From Pseudorhizobium flavum (lineage in GTDB: Bacteria > Pseudomonadota > Alphaproteobacteria > Rhizobiales > Rhizobiaceae), in NCBI RefSeq assembly GCF_902502825.2, contig NZ_LR723670.1, positions 1,984,001 through 2,048,000 on the forward strand: a DNA stretch of 64,000 nt, in the 5' to 3' direction. Both the position numbers and the translations under genes were made by a program. The notes under the pieces are model-generated. The model did not search any database, was not told the origin of the DNA, and was given only the letters and a program-made list of their open reading frames with translations. Positions 38,884 to 48,851 of the stretch are shown here, piece by piece (position 1 is the stretch's first letter; every line of letters starts with the position of its first letter).

Positions 38884-41322
38884 TCAATCTGCCGACTGGC
38901 AGGAATAGAGGTCGTAGATGCGGAAGACCGGTGCAGCCGCACTCGGCTCCGAAGGAGTGAAGGTGATGCGGCGGCTTTCGCCGGCGGCAACGTCGAAAGC
39001 GTTATCGGAATAACGGCCGGGCGTGTCGCTCTCGACCATCACGAACAGCGCCAGACCGGAAGCCTGAACCAGGAGGTCGATCGCACCGTCTCCGGCCGGT
39101 GACATAGAGACCTCAAGCCCCGGCGGCGCAAGATCGAGCGCCTTGTAGGTGCCGTGAACATAGTGCCCCTCGCCGCCCATGCCGTTAGTTGCGGTGAAGC
39201 TCCAGAACAGGATTGCATCCGGCGGAAGGTCTGACGCAGACAGGCCAACCGCCGTCACCGCGGCATCCGGCGAGCAGAGGGCGTCGACGCTTTTCAGCGG
39301 TGTGCGGGTCCCGCCGAGAGAGACTGTTGACAGGTTGATCGTGGCTGTGACGTCCTCCATCGTGTCGTTGACGAGCGAGATGCGGATCTCGTTTCCGTCT
39401 TCCGAGGGAATGGCAGCAACGGCAACCGGCTGGAAGAAGCGCCGCGCAACATAATGCAGGACCTTCCAGCCGCCGCCATAGTCGAGGCTAGACCAGGAGG
39501 CGACGGGCCAGGTGTCGTTGAGCTGCCAGTAGAGCGTGCCCATGCAGTGGGGCTTCAGCGACCGCCAGTAATCGACGGCGGTCCGGATCGCGAGTGCCTG
39601 CTGCACCTGGCTCAGATAGACGAAGTTTGCGAAGTCCTTCGGGAAGCGGACATAGCGGAACATGGTCGCCGCGATCCGCTCGTTGCCGCCGGCGTTCTTC
39701 TGGTGGTGCTCCATCACCGGGGATGCGATGTTTATGTCTTTCGGCTCGGCATATGTCTGGATGACCGGCAGCGAGGTGTAGGACTGGAAGCCGAACTCCG
39801 AGCAGAAGCGCGGGCGGACGGAACGGTAGTTGTCGAAGCTCTTGTTCTCGTGCCAGACCGACCAGTAATGCATATCGCCCGAACCATCGGCGTGCCAGGC
39901 GTCACCGTAATCGAGGTAGCCGGATGCCGGGCTCGACGGCCACCAGATCGCCTCTGGTGCAGCCGCTTTCAGCGCCTGTTCGATTGTCCGGTTCAGGCGA
40001 TCGTAGGAGACCAGATAGCGGTCGCGGTTCTCGATCGACTCCTTGAACCAGGTCAGCGCACCAACAAGCTCGTTGTCGCCGCACCAGACGACGATCGACG
40101 GGTGCGAGATCAGGCGGCGGACCTGGTAATCCACCTCCTTTGTCACATCCTCTAGGAAGTCCGGTGTCGAAGGATAAAGGTTGCAAGCGAATTGGAAGTC
40201 CTGCCAGACCATCAGGCCCAGCCGATCGCAGAGGTCGTAGAACCAGTCGCGCTCGTAGAAGCCTCCGCCCCAGACCCGGAGCATGTTCATGTTGGCGTCT
40301 ACCGCGGACTGCAGCAGGTCCTCCGTCTTCTCCGGGCTCGACAGCGAGAATAGCGCGTCCGCCGGGATCCAGTTGGCGCCTCGGCAGAAGATCTCGCGGC
40401 CGTTGATGCGGAAGGCGAAACGGCTGCCGGCCTCGTCCGGGTCGGTCACCAGTTCGACGGCGCGCAAGCCGATCTGCCGCGTCACCTGATCCTCGGGGAT
40501 CTCCACCGTCAGCCGGTAGAGGTTCTGCTCGCCGCTCCCCGCCGGCCACCAGAGCCGGGGCTCGGTGATCTCGAAGATGTGGTGGATCGTGGTCTCACCG
40601 GCAGCAATGCCGCAATCCAGCCGAACGCGCTCGCCATCGAGATCGAAATGCACCGGCAGGACGCCCGGGTCCACAGCATAGAGCGTCAGCGCCACGTGCA
40701 GCTCGACCTTGCCCGCGGCGTGTCTCTGGCTGGTGACCACGTGCTCGATCCGCGCCGTTTCGAGCCGATTCAGCGAAATCTCGCCGTAGAGCCCGAGCGG
40801 TGCCAGCGCAATGTTCCAGTCCCAGCCGAAATGGCACTGCGGCTTGCGCAGCATGTTGCCGTTCGGGATGGGGCAGTTGCCGGTCGAATAAGGAATGTAG
40901 AAAGGCTGCCGCGCCTGACGCTCCGCCCCCGCCGCAACGCTGGAGTGAAAGTGGATGCGGATCGTGTTCTCGCCCGCCTGCAACGCGGCGGAAACATCCG
41001 GCCGGTAGCGGCGAAAGCAGTTATCGGCCGAGAGTACCGGCACATCATTGATGAAGACGACCGCCACCGTGTCGAGATAGGTGATGTCGAGATACCAGTT
41101 GCCGTCCGGATCATCGATGACGAACTGCCGCTCGATCACCCATTCCCGCTCGGCGACCCACTGGACCTGATCCTCGTTGCGGCCGACATAGGGATCGGGG
41201 ATGATGCCCGCCTCCTTCAGCGCAGTGTGGACGTCGCCGGGGACCCGCATGGCTGACCGACGGTCACCCCCCGCCTCAGCGAGTTGCCAGGTCCCGGAGA
41301 TGTCGAGGCGGGAGATGGACAT
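38884..41322 (-). CDS. glycoside hydrolase family 2, beta-mannosidase-like
   Basis: 812 residues, no signal peptide. N-terminal jelly-roll (ISGTWQLAEAGGD, VPGDVHTALKEAG), Ig-like domain, then a TIM barrel with acid/base Glu418 in VVWCGDNELVGA and nucleophile Glu509 in RFCSEFGFQSY. FYERDWFYDLCDRLGLMVWQ and TLYWQLNDTWPV are typical of beta-mannosidases. It should cleave terminal beta-mannose from imported manno-oligosaccharides or glycosides. Six bases after the ATPase gene. Confidence 0.9.
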   Translation of the reverse strand: MSISRLDISGTWQLAEAGGDRRSAMRVPGDVHTALKEAGIIPDPYVGRNEDQVQWVAEREWVIERQFVIDDPDGNWYLDITYLDTVAVVFINDVPVLSADNCFRRYRPDVSAALQAGENTIRIHFHSSVAAGAERQARQPFYIPYSTGNCPIPNGNMLRKPQCHFGWDWNIALAPLGLYGEISLNRLETARIEHVVTSQRHAAGKVELHVALTLYAVDPGVLPVHFDLDGERVRLDCGIAAGETTIHHIFEITEPRLWWPAGSGEQNLYRLTVEIPEDQVTRQIGLRAVELVTDPDEAGSRFAFRINGREIFCRGANWIPADALFSLSSPEKTEDLLQSAVDANMNMLRVWGGGFYERDWFYDLCDRLGLMVWQDFQFACNLYPSTPDFLEDVTKEVDYQVRRLISHPSIVVWCGDNELVGALTWFKESIENRDRYLVSYDRLNRTIEQALKAAAPEAIWWPSSPASGYLDYGDAWHADGSGDMHYWSVWHENKSFDNYRSVRPRFCSEFGFQSYTSLPVIQTYAEPKDINIASPVMEHHQKNAGGNERIAATMFRYVRFPKDFANFVYLSQVQQALAIRTAVDYWRSLKPHCMGTLYWQLNDTWPVASWSSLDYGGGWKVLHYVARRFFQPVAVAAIPSEDGNEIRISLVNDTMEDVTATINLSTVSLGGTRTPLKSVDALCSPDAAVTAVGLSASDLPPDAILFWSFTATNGMGGEGHYVHGTYKALDLAPPGLEVSMSPAGDGAIDLLVQASGLALFVMVESDTPGRYSDNAFDVAAGESRRITFTPSEPSAAAPVFRIYDLYSCQSAD

Positions 41323-41328
41323 CAGCGA

Positions 41329-42417
41329 TCAGATCCGTTCTTCGGTCTCTGCGTCGAACAGCGAGGCGACCGACATGTCGAAGGACATCTGGAGCTTCGT
41401 TCCTGGGGCGAAGCGCTTGGCGCCGCCAGTGCGCACCGACATGGTGTGCCCCGCATGCTTCAGCCACAGCAGGTTGTCCGCGCCCATGGGCTCCTCGATA
41501 TCGACCACCGCGTCGTGCATCTCGGCACCTGCCTGATGGTTGTCGACATGAATGTGTTCCGGCCGAACACCGAGGACGACCTTCCGGCCAGGAGTAAGCG
41601 GCCCCTCGGCCTCGTATCCCTCCAGAGAGAACGAGACGCCATGGGTCTTGAAGACGGTGCTCCCGCCCTCTTCCACGAGTTCGCCGTGCAGGAAGTTCAT
41701 GGACGGCGAGCCGATGAAGCCAGCAACGAAGAGGTTGACCGGACGGTTGTAGATGGTCACCGGATCGTCGAGCTGCTGGATCACGCCGCTCTTCATGATG
41801 GCGATCCGGTCCGCAAGCGTCAGGGCCTCGATCTGGTCGTGGGTGACGTAGATCATCGTGTTCTTGAGCGAATGATGCAGGCGCTTGATCTCGACGCGCA
41901 ACTCCGAGCGCAGCTTTGCGTCGAGGTTCGACAGCGGCTCGTCGAACAGGAAGACATCGACGTCACGCACCAGCGCCCGCCCGATCGCCACGCGCTGGCG
42001 CTGACCGCCAGAAAGCTCGGCCGGCTTTCGTTTGAGGAGCGGCTGGATCTGCAGGATGTCCGCGGCACGCGCGATCCGGCGCTGGATGTCCTCCTTGGGA
42101 ACCTTGGCGACCCGCAGCCCGAAGGAAAGGTTCTTCTCAACCGTCATCTGCGGATAGAGCGCGTAGGACTGAAACACCATGCCGATGCCGCGGTCCTTGG
42201 GCTCCTCCCAGGTGACGTTGCGGCCCTTGATGAAGATCTGGCCGTCGGTCGGCTCCAGGAGGCCGGCGATGCAGTTGAGGAGCGTGGACTTGCCGCATCC
42301 CGAAGACCCGAGAAGAACGAGGAACTCCCCGTCCCGGATTTCGAGATTCATGTTCTGCAGCACCTTGACGGCACCAAAGGAGAGCGAGAGGTCGCGGATG
42401 GATACGCTGTTGTTCAT
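41329..42417 (-). CDS. sugar ABC transporter ATPase (MalK/UgpC type)
   Basis: 362 residues. Walker A GSSGCGKST, signature LSGGQRQRVAIGRAL, Walker B VFLFDEPLSNLD, H-loop VTHDQIEAL, then a C-terminal OB/TOBE domain (VVLGVRPEHIHV) as in MalK. It powers the CUT1 permeases upstream. Start ATG 42417 after AAGGGG (11 bases); the longer open frame is antisense-like sequence within the permease gene. Eight bases after the permease stop. Confidence 0.93.
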   Translation of the reverse strand: MNNSVSIRDLSLSFGAVKVLQNMNLEIRDGEFLVLLGSSGCGKSTLLNCIAGLLEPTDGQIFIKGRNVTWEEPKDRGIGMVFQSYALYPQMTVEKNLSFGLRVAKVPKEDIQRRIARAADILQIQPLLKRKPAELSGGQRQRVAIGRALVRDVDVFLFDEPLSNLDAKLRSELRVEIKRLHHSLKNTMIYVTHDQIEALTLADRIAIMKSGVIQQLDDPVTIYNRPVNLFVAGFIGSPSMNFLHGELVEEGGSTVFKTHGVSFSLEGYEAEGPLTPGRKVVLGVRPEHIHVDNHQAGAEMHDAVVDIEEPMGADNLLWLKHAGHTMSVRTGGAKRFAPGTKLQMSFDMSVASLFDAETEERI

Positions 42418-42425
42418 GGAAGTAC

Positions 42426-43370
42426 TTACCCCTTCACTGCACCTGCGGCGATGCCGCGGACAAAAAGCCGGCCTGACAGGAAGTAGACGATCAGCGGTAC
42501 CGCCCCCGTCAGAAGCGTCGCGGCCATGTTGACGTTGTATTCCTTCACGCCCTGGACGGAGTTGACGATGTTGTTGAGCTGGACGGTCATCGGATAGACA
42601 TCCGGCCGCGTGAACACGACGCCGAACAGGAAGTCGTTCCAAATACCGGTCACCTGCAGGATCATCGCGACGACGAAGATCGGCAGCGCCATTGGCAGCA
42701 TGATGCGGAAATAGATCTGCCAGAAGCCCGCGCCGTCGATACGCGCCGCCTTGAACAGCTCGACCGGCAGCGAGGCGAAGTAGTTGCGGAACAGCAGCGT
42801 CAGTATCGGCATGCCGAAGATCGTGTGGACGATGACCAGTCCGGTCAGCGTCCCGTATACGCCGAGTTCGCGCAGCGCGATGACGACCGGATAGATCATC
42901 ACCTGGTAAGGGATGAAGGCACCGATGATCAGGATCGAGAAGAAAAGCTCGGAGCCCTTGAAGCGCCAGTTGGCAAGCGAATAACCGCTCACTGAGGCGA
43001 CGGCGATCGAAACCACGACGGAGGGTATCAAGATGCGGACCGAATTCCAGAAACCGCGCGAGAGGCCATCGCAATTGAGCCCGGTACAGGCTTCCGCCCA
43101 AGCCTTCACCCACGGCTCGAAGGTGATCTCCATGGGCGGCGCGAAGATGTTGCCCATGCGCACTTCCGGCATGCCCTTGAGCGAGGTGACCACCATCACG
43201 TAGAGCGGCAGGAGGTAGTAGAGCGCCGCAACGAAGAGCGTGCCGTAGAGCATTATGTTGCGGCCCGAGACCACGCGCCGGGGTTTGCGCCCTCGGGGAC
43301 CGCTTGCGACTTGATCGGAGACGGCATCGAAACCTGCCGCCGTGGTGTTGAGGGTGGAGATGTTAGCCAC
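42426..43370 (-). CDS. carbohydrate ABC transporter permease (MalG type)
   Basis: 314 residues, six membrane segments, with a 35-residue polar N-terminal extension. The EAA loop is VELFKAARIDGAGFWQIYFRI, the contact for the ATPase. Overlaps the preceding permease by eight bases. Inner-membrane half of the CUT1 importer. Confidence 0.92.
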   Translation of the reverse strand: MANISTLNTTAAGFDAVSDQVASGPRGRKPRRVVSGRNIMLYGTLFVAALYYLLPLYVMVVTSLKGMPEVRMGNIFAPPMEITFEPWVKAWAEACTGLNCDGLSRGFWNSVRILIPSVVVSIAVASVSGYSLANWRFKGSELFFSILIIGAFIPYQVMIYPVVIALRELGVYGTLTGLVIVHTIFGMPILTLLFRNYFASLPVELFKAARIDGAGFWQIYFRIMLPMALPIFVVAMILQVTGIWNDFLFGVVFTRPDVYPMTVQLNNIVNSVQGVKEYNVNMAATLLTGAVPLIVYFLSGRLFVRGIAAGAVKG

Positions 43371-44265
43371 GCTTCTTCCCTCCGAACTCGAGATAGGCCC
43401 ACGGGATGATGATGATGGCGACCGTCAGCAGCATCATGGTGGATGCGGCGAAGCCCTGGCCGAGGTTCTGCGCCTGGAACATGTAATCGTAGACATATTT
43501 GGCGGGCACCTCGGAAGCGTTGCCGGGGCCGCCACTCGTCTGGGCCACGACAAGGTCGTAGACCTTGACGATGCCGCTTGCGATGATGACGAGCGTCGTG
43601 ATGAAGACGGGCCGCATCATCGGGATGACGATGAAAAGATAGGTTCGCCACATCGGGATACCGTCAACGCGTGCGGCTTTCCAGATATCCTCGTCGATCC
43701 CGCGCAGGCCTGCGAGCATCAGGCACATGACGAGCCCCGTGCCCTGCCACAGGCCGGCGATCAGGATGCCGTAGATGACGATGTCCGGGTTGTAGAGCGG
43801 ATCGAAGGTGAAGCTCTCCCAGCCGAGGGAGCGGACAATGCCTTGAACCCCGAATTCCGGGTTGAGGATCCACTGCCAGACAAGGCCGGTAACGATGAAG
43901 GACAAGGCGAACGGGTAAAGGAAGATCGTACGGAAGGTGTTCTCGAACCGGATCTTCTGGTCCATCAACGCCGCCAGCAGGAAGCCGATGACCATGCTGA
44001 AGATCAGCGAAAGGATGCCATAGATCGCCAGGTTCTGGATCGAGATGATCCAGCGGGACGATGCCCACAGCCGCTCGAACTGGTCGAACCCGACAAAAGT
44101 CGCCCGCGGCAGGAGCTTGGAATTGGTGAAGGAGTAGACGACGGTCCAGAGAGAGCCGCCGAGGAAAATCCCGAGCGCAATCAGGATCATCGGAATGGAC
44201 GCAATCTTGGCAGTCAGATTGCGAAAGAGCTGGTTTGGGCGTTTGGCAGGCGCCAGACCTGTCAT
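43363..44265 (-). CDS. carbohydrate ABC transporter permease (MalF type)
   Basis: 300 residues, six membrane segments. The EAA loop is DIWKAARVDGIPMWRTYLFI. First permease after the binding-protein gene, 128 bases downstream across a hairpin. Partner of the 42426-43370 permease. Confidence 0.92.
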   Translation of the reverse strand: MTGLAPAKRPNQLFRNLTAKIASIPMILIALGIFLGGSLWTVVYSFTNSKLLPRATFVGFDQFERLWASSRWIISIQNLAIYGILSLIFSMVIGFLLAALMDQKIRFENTFRTIFLYPFALSFIVTGLVWQWILNPEFGVQGIVRSLGWESFTFDPLYNPDIVIYGILIAGLWQGTGLVMCLMLAGLRGIDEDIWKAARVDGIPMWRTYLFIVIPMMRPVFITTLVIIASGIVKVYDLVVAQTSGGPGNASEVPAKYVYDYMFQAQNLGQGFAASTMMLLTVAIIIIPWAYLEFGGKKRG

Positions 44266-44337
44266 GTCTCGATCCTCCTCGAACGTGACGACGCATCCGT
44301 GACCCCCGGAACTAGAAGCCCAGCGGACGTCAGCGAC

Positions 44338-44352
44338 GCCGGTTCAACCGGC
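44338..44352 (-). other. hairpin between binding-protein and permease genes
   Basis: GCCGG-TTCAA-CCGGC, followed by a second GC palindrome region around 44366-44385. Such stem-loops after binding-protein genes often raise binding-protein mRNA over permease mRNA. No T-run. Confidence 0.4.
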
Positions 44353-44393
44353 CGACGCTCCGAGGAACGCCGGCCGGCCGCGGTCGCTTGGGA

Positions 44394-45629
44394 TTAGTCG
44401 GCCGAGGAGATGATCTCCGCGAAGCGCTCCTGAGCGGCCTCGGGAGTCATCGAGGTGCTGGAGAAGAACTCCGTCATCAGGTCCTGCTTCTGGCTCTGCG
44501 AGTCGGGCGAGAGCAATTGATCGGTGCTGGTAAGGGCATTTCCTTGTGCAACGATCTCCAGGCCCTTCTTCATGCAGTCGTTGGCCGTCGCCAGATCGAC
44601 GTCGCCGCGGATCGGCAAGGACCCCTTCTTCAGGTTGAAAGCGACCTGAGTTTCCGGCGCGACGAGCACTTCGGCCAGGGCATCCTGCGCCTTGGATCCT
44701 TCCTCGTCCTTCAGAACCGGGAAGTAGAAGGCGTCGCCGCCCGTGGTGATGTACTGGCTGACGCCAAGGCCCGGAAGGCAGCTATAGTCCTTGCCCGCGA
44801 CCTTACCGGCGATCTGGAACTCGCCCTGGGCCCAGTCACCCATGACCTGGCCGGCAGCCTTGCCGGTGATCACCATGTTGGTGGCCTGATTCCAGTCCTG
44901 CACGTTGGTGCCGATGGAAAGTTCGCGTGCCTGCGCCGCCGCTTCGAAGATCTTGGCGACCTCCGGGCCGGCCGCCGCTTCGGCGTCCTTTTCCACATAG
45001 ACCTTCTCGTGCAATTCCTTTCCGCCGAGTGCCAGCAGCAGGGTGTCGAAGAGGCCATTTGCCTGCCAGGGCTGACCGCCCAGGGCCAATGGATGGATGC
45101 CGGCTTCCTTCAGTTTCGGCCCGGCTGCAACGAACTCGTTCCAATCCTTTGGAACCGCCACGCCAGCCTTCTCGAATGCCTCGTTATTCAGCCACAGCCA
45201 CTGCCAGGAATGGATGTTGACCGGCACGCAATAGATCCGGCCGTCGATCGTGCAGCTGTCGAGCAGGCTCGCAGGCTTGATCACCTCTTTCCAGTTGCCC
45301 TTCTCTGCAACGTCGGTCAGGTCGCGCATCAGCCCGGCTTCGACAAGCTCCTGCGCCTGGCGTCCATGGTTGAACTGGGTAGCCCCCATGGGATCACCGC
45401 CGGTAATGCGGCTGATCATGATGGGACGGGCGGTGCTTCCGCCCCCGGCGATGGCACCGTCCACCCACTTGTTGCCGGTGGCGTCGAATGCCTTGGCGAA
45501 TTCGGCGACGGCAGCTGCCTCGCCACCCGAAGTCCACCAGTGGGTTACTTCAAGGTCTGCGGCCTGGGCAACACCAAGCGGCAGCACGACGGTTGCCGCA
45601 AGCGCGGCTGCAAAAGCACGAATATTCAT
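44394..45629 (-). CDS. sugar ABC transporter substrate-binding protein
   Basis: 411-residue periplasmic protein with signal peptide (cleavage near AQA-ADL). Family-1 extracellular binding protein: EVTHWWTSGGEAAAVAEFAK at the N-terminus, SWQWLWLNNEAFEKAG, GQVMGDWAQGEF. Such WTSGGE proteins bind mono- or small oligosaccharides. ATG 45629 follows GGGAGGAGAC. First gene of the operon, directly behind a candidate operator (45646-45657). Confidence 0.93.
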   Translation of the reverse strand: MNIRAFAAALAATVVLPLGVAQAADLEVTHWWTSGGEAAAVAEFAKAFDATGNKWVDGAIAGGGSTARPIMISRITGGDPMGATQFNHGRQAQELVEAGLMRDLTDVAEKGNWKEVIKPASLLDSCTIDGRIYCVPVNIHSWQWLWLNNEAFEKAGVAVPKDWNEFVAAGPKLKEAGIHPLALGGQPWQANGLFDTLLLALGGKELHEKVYVEKDAEAAAGPEVAKIFEAAAQARELSIGTNVQDWNQATNMVITGKAAGQVMGDWAQGEFQIAGKVAGKDYSCLPGLGVSQYITTGGDAFYFPVLKDEEGSKAQDALAEVLVAPETQVAFNLKKGSLPIRGDVDLATANDCMKKGLEIVAQGNALTSTDQLLSPDSQSQKQDLMTEFFSSTSMTPEAAQERFAEIISSAD

Positions 45630-45645
45630 GAGTCTCCTCCCTCAC

Positions 45646-45657
45646 TGAAACGATGCA
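45646..45657 (+). promoter_or_regulatory. candidate LacI-type operator, transporter side
   Basis: TGAAACGATGCA, a CG-centred partial palindrome in LacI-family style, 17 bases upstream of the binding-protein start. It differs by one base from the inverted copy at 45923-45934. Confidence 0.45.
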
Positions 45658-45922
45658 GTAAAAAGTTAAGCGAAAGCTGCAGCACGCGCAACTAGGTACT
45701 GGAGAAAAATTCCGCTGGGGAGCATTTCTCGAGCTGCTCCTGATATTGAGCGCACTGCACAACGCATATGACGGTTCCATTATATTGTTGATATCAATAC
45801 GTTATCTCGGATATCTTCGAACCACGCATTTCGCGCCCGCACAACATCCATTTCCCACTGAATTGATCGGAGAAACGCTCCGAGGCGAGTTAGCCGTGAA
45901 ATTTTCCGCTCGACAAGCGGCC

Positions 45923-45934
45923 TGTATCGTTTCA
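45923..45934 (-). promoter_or_regulatory. candidate LacI-type operator, regulator side
   Basis: On the minus strand TGAAACGATACA, the one-mismatch partner of the site at 45646-45657, 100 bases before the lacI-type gene. Between them a perfect palindrome TTGATATCAA lies at 45788-45797. The 404-base gap 45630-46033 holds no gene and is AT-rich in its centre. Confidence 0.45.
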
Positions 45935-46033
45935 GATTTCAGCCATGGAGACCCGACGGATGGAGGAGGCATTCGTTTCCAGCCATGACAAAGGCATCTA
46001 TAGTCCTGGCTGGATTCGGATGACGGCAGGGTG

Positions 46034-47086
46034 ATGGACGACAGCAGTACGAAGAGAGCGGCGAAATCTCCGCTAGCGGCCGGCGAGCGGCCGACACTGA
46101 AGACGATTGCCTACATGACGGGTCTCGGGATCACGACCGTGTCGCGAGCCTTGAAGGATGCGCCGGATATTGGGACTGAGACCAAGGAGCGAGTTCGTCT
46201 GGTCGCCAACCAGCTAGGCTACCAACCCAATCGAGCCGGCGTCCGCCTGCGGACCGGCAAGACGAATGTCATCGCGCTCGTGCTCAGTATTGAAGAAGAA
46301 CTGATGGGCTTCACCAGCCAGATGGTCTTCGGTATCTCCGAAGTGCTGGCCGGCACGCAGTATCATCTGGTGTTGACGCCTCATACCCACCAGAAGGACC
46401 CGATGGTGCCGGTCCGCTACATCCTCGACACGGGATCGGCAGATGGCGTGATCATCTCCAGAATCGCTCCTGACGACCCGAGGGTCCGGCTTATGACCGA
46501 GCGCAACATGCCATTCGCGACCCACGGCCGGACGGACATGGGCATCGTCCACCCCTACCATGACTTCGACAACGAGGCCTTCGTCTACGAGGCGGTGGCA
46601 AAGCTGGCGTCAAAGGGTCGCAAGCGCATCGCGCTGCTGCCGCCCCCGGCCACCCTCTCTTTCTATCTGCACAGCCGCACCGGCTTCGAACGCGGGCTCG
46701 CTGACTTCGACCTGACGGAAGTCTCTATGGGACGAATCTCGACCGAAACAATACTCGGCGACATTCGCACCTATACCGAAACGCTGATGCGATCCGCCAA
46801 CGCGCCGGACGGCATCATCTCCATCAGCGGCAGCTCGACCATTGCACTGGTCGCCGGGATCGAGGCCGCCGGCAAGAAGCTTGGCAAGGATGTCGACCTG
46901 GTTTCCAAGCAGTCAGCGGAGTTCCTCAACTGGATCCGCCCGGAAATCTACACGGTGAACGAGGACGTCCGGCACTCCGGCCGCGAGCTCGCAAAGGCGG
47001 TGATCGCCCGGATCGACGGCGTGGCGCCGGAACTGCTTCAGAGCATCAGCAAGCCGACCTGGTCGTCTATGGGCCCGAAGGAGTGA
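46034..47086 (+). CDS. LacI-family transcriptional regulator
   Basis: 350 residues. Helix-turn-helix at residues ~21-45 ([20 protein letters not shown]), hinge [20 protein letters not shown], then a periplasmic-binding-protein-like effector domain. Divergent from the nine-gene sugar operon, so it is probably its repressor, responding to a sugar or phosphorylated intermediate. ATG 46034 is used; GTG 46031 directly before is an alternative. Confidence 0.92.
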   Translation: MDDSSTKRAAKSPLAAGERPTLKTIAYMTGLGITTVSRALKDAPDIGTETKERVRLVANQLGYQPNRAGVRLRTGKTNVIALVLSIEEELMGFTSQMVFGISEVLAGTQYHLVLTPHTHQKDPMVPVRYILDTGSADGVIISRIAPDDPRVRLMTERNMPFATHGRTDMGIVHPYHDFDNEAFVYEAVAKLASKGRKRIALLPPPATLSFYLHSRTGFERGLADFDLTEVSMGRISTETILGDIRTYTETLMRSANAPDGIISISGSSTIALVAGIEAAGKKLGKDVDLVSKQSAEFLNWIRPEIYTVNEDVRHSGRELAKAVIARIDGVAPELLQSISKPTWSSMGPKE

Positions 47087-47130
47087 GTTCCCCCTCGTAA
47101 GCAAGATCGTCAGGTTCAGAGGTCAGATGC

Positions 47131-47156
47131 AAAACCCGCCGCAAGGGCGGGTTTTT
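47131..47156. terminator. bidirectional terminator between lacI-type gene and gnd
   Basis: AAAACCCGCC, loop GCAAG, GGCGGGTTTTT: T-run on both strands between convergent stops at 47086 and 47174. Confidence 0.88.
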
Positions 47157-47173
47157 CCACTGCGAACCTAGGC

Positions 47174-48601
47174 TCAACCCTGGCTGAGGCCACTGCCCCA
47201 AGGGCCGTGCGGGCGATCAAGCCCGTCGACCCGCTCAAATCCGTGCGCGCCGAAGAAATCGCGTTGCGCCTGGATCAGGTTTGCGGTTCCGCGGCCGCGG
47301 CGATAGGCATCGAAATAGGCGAGCGCCGAAGACAGCGCCGGCACCGGCAGGCCGGAGAGCACTGCATAGGCGACGACGCGGCGGAGGGCTCCGTCCGTCT
47401 CCTTCACCATATCGGCGAATGCGGGCGTGACGATCAGGTTGACGTCAGGATCCTTGGTGAAGGCGGAGGTGATTTCATCGAGGAACTGTGAGCGGATGAT
47501 GCAGCCGGCGCGCCAGATACGCGCAATCGTCGGCATCGGCAGGTTCCATTTGAACTCGGCGGAGGCTGCGGACATGACCGCGAAACCCTGCGCATACGCG
47601 CCGATCTTGGCGGCAAGCAATGCATTCTCCAGGTCCGCAAGGAATGCATCCCGGTCCCTCGGCGCCTCGGAAAGCGACGGAAGGCCGAGAATGGTCTCCG
47701 CCCTCTCGCGCTCGCTCTTTTGCGAAGATAGGATACGTCCCGCGACGGCGGCCTCTATGGCGGTCGCAGCAACCCCCATGTTCTGTGCCTCGATCACCGA
47801 CCACTTGCCGGTGCCCTTCTGGCCGGCACGGTCGACGATCATGTCGACCATGGGTTTTCCGGAAAGCGGATCGGCAGCCTTCAGCACCTTCTCGGTAATC
47901 TCGATCAGGTAGGAGTTCAGCCTGCCAGTGTTCCAGCGGCCGAAGACCTCTCCTATTTCCTGGGCGCTCATGCCCAGGCCATCACGCAGGATCCCATAGA
48001 TCTCGGCGATCATCTGCATGTCCGCATATTCGATGCCGTTGTGAATGGTCTTGACGAAATGTCCCGCGCCGTTCTCGCCGAGCCAGGCCACGCAGGGGTC
48101 GTTGTTGAACTTGGCGGAGATGGAGGTCAGAACTTTCTCGACGCGCTTCCAGCTCTCCTCCGTACCACCGACCATGATGGAGGGACCGTGGCGCGCACCT
48201 TCCTCACCGCCCGAAACCCCCATGCCGATGAAGGTCAGGTCGCTGTCCTTGAGGCCGTCGAAGCGGCGCATCGTATCGCGGAAATTGGCATTGCCGGCGT
48301 CGATCATGATGTCACCGGCGGAGAGGTATGGCGTCAAGGCCGCCATCTGCTGGTCGACGGGCTCGCCCGCCTTGATCATGATGATGATCGGTCGCGGCGG
48401 CCGGATCGCGGCAACGAACTCCTCCAGGGTCTCACAAGGGACAATCTGGCCCTGCAGGTCGCCCGCTTCCGCAAAGAACTTTCGTGTGGCTTCCGGGCTG
48501 CGATTGAAGACCGCGATCCGGTTGCCCTTCTCGGCGATGTTGAGTGCGAGGTTCGAGCCCATGACGCCGAGCCCGATAAGGCCGATTTCTGCCTGTTCCA
48601 C
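47174..48601 (-). CDS. gnd: 6-phosphogluconate dehydrogenase (decarboxylating)
   Basis: 475 residues, oxidative pentose phosphate pathway, giving ribulose 5-phosphate and NADPH. Motifs are GLIGLGVMGSNLALN, FIGMGVSGGEEGARHGPS, HNGIEYADMQMIAE and DRAGQKGTGKW. The start is GTG 48601, seven bases after TGGAGG, giving (M)EQAEIGLIGLG as in relatives; the frame to 48652 is excluded. Single gene. Confidence 0.95.
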   Translation of the reverse strand: MEQAEIGLIGLGVMGSNLALNIAEKGNRIAVFNRSPEATRKFFAEAGDLQGQIVPCETLEEFVAAIRPPRPIIIMIKAGEPVDQQMAALTPYLSAGDIMIDAGNANFRDTMRRFDGLKDSDLTFIGMGVSGGEEGARHGPSIMVGGTEESWKRVEKVLTSISAKFNNDPCVAWLGENGAGHFVKTIHNGIEYADMQMIAEIYGILRDGLGMSAQEIGEVFGRWNTGRLNSYLIEITEKVLKAADPLSGKPMVDMIVDRAGQKGTGKWSVIEAQNMGVAATAIEAAVAGRILSSQKSERERAETILGLPSLSEAPRDRDAFLADLENALLAAKIGAYAQGFAVMSAASAEFKWNLPMPTIARIWRAGCIIRSQFLDEITSAFTKDPDVNLIVTPAFADMVKETDGALRRVVAYAVLSGLPVPALSSALAYFDAYRRGRGTANLIQAQRDFFGAHGFERVDGLDRPHGPWGSGLSQG

Positions 48602-48695
48602 GAATGTGCCTCCATTAGCGATTGCGGGCTGTTTTGGCACCACAGATGGCAAACGGCAAGGCTGAAACGATTAGATAGGGCGTGTTATCCGCTTG

Positions 48696-48851
48696 TCAGA
48701 CAGCAGGACGATCGTCGTCATCATCGATGGCGCGCCAAGCCGCACCGTCGAGGTCGTCATACTGGCCGCTCTTCAGCGACCAGAGAAAGGCGACAAGCCC
48801 CAGCCCGCCGAGAAGGAGGGCGATCGGGATGAGATAGACCAGCATGTTCAT
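48696..48851 (-). CDS. fixS: cbb3 oxidase maturation protein CcoS/FixS
   Basis: 51 residues: one membrane helix (VYLIPIALLLGGLGLVAFLW) and an acidic tail (YDDLDGAAWRAIDDDDD). The GQYDDLDG motif is the CcoS signature. It is needed for insertion of heme b and copper into CcoN. It overlaps the fixI stop by four bases (ATG 48851). Last gene of fixGHIS. Confidence 0.92.
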   Translation of the reverse strand: MNMLVYLIPIALLLGGLGLVAFLWSLKSGQYDDLDGAAWRAIDDDDDRPAV

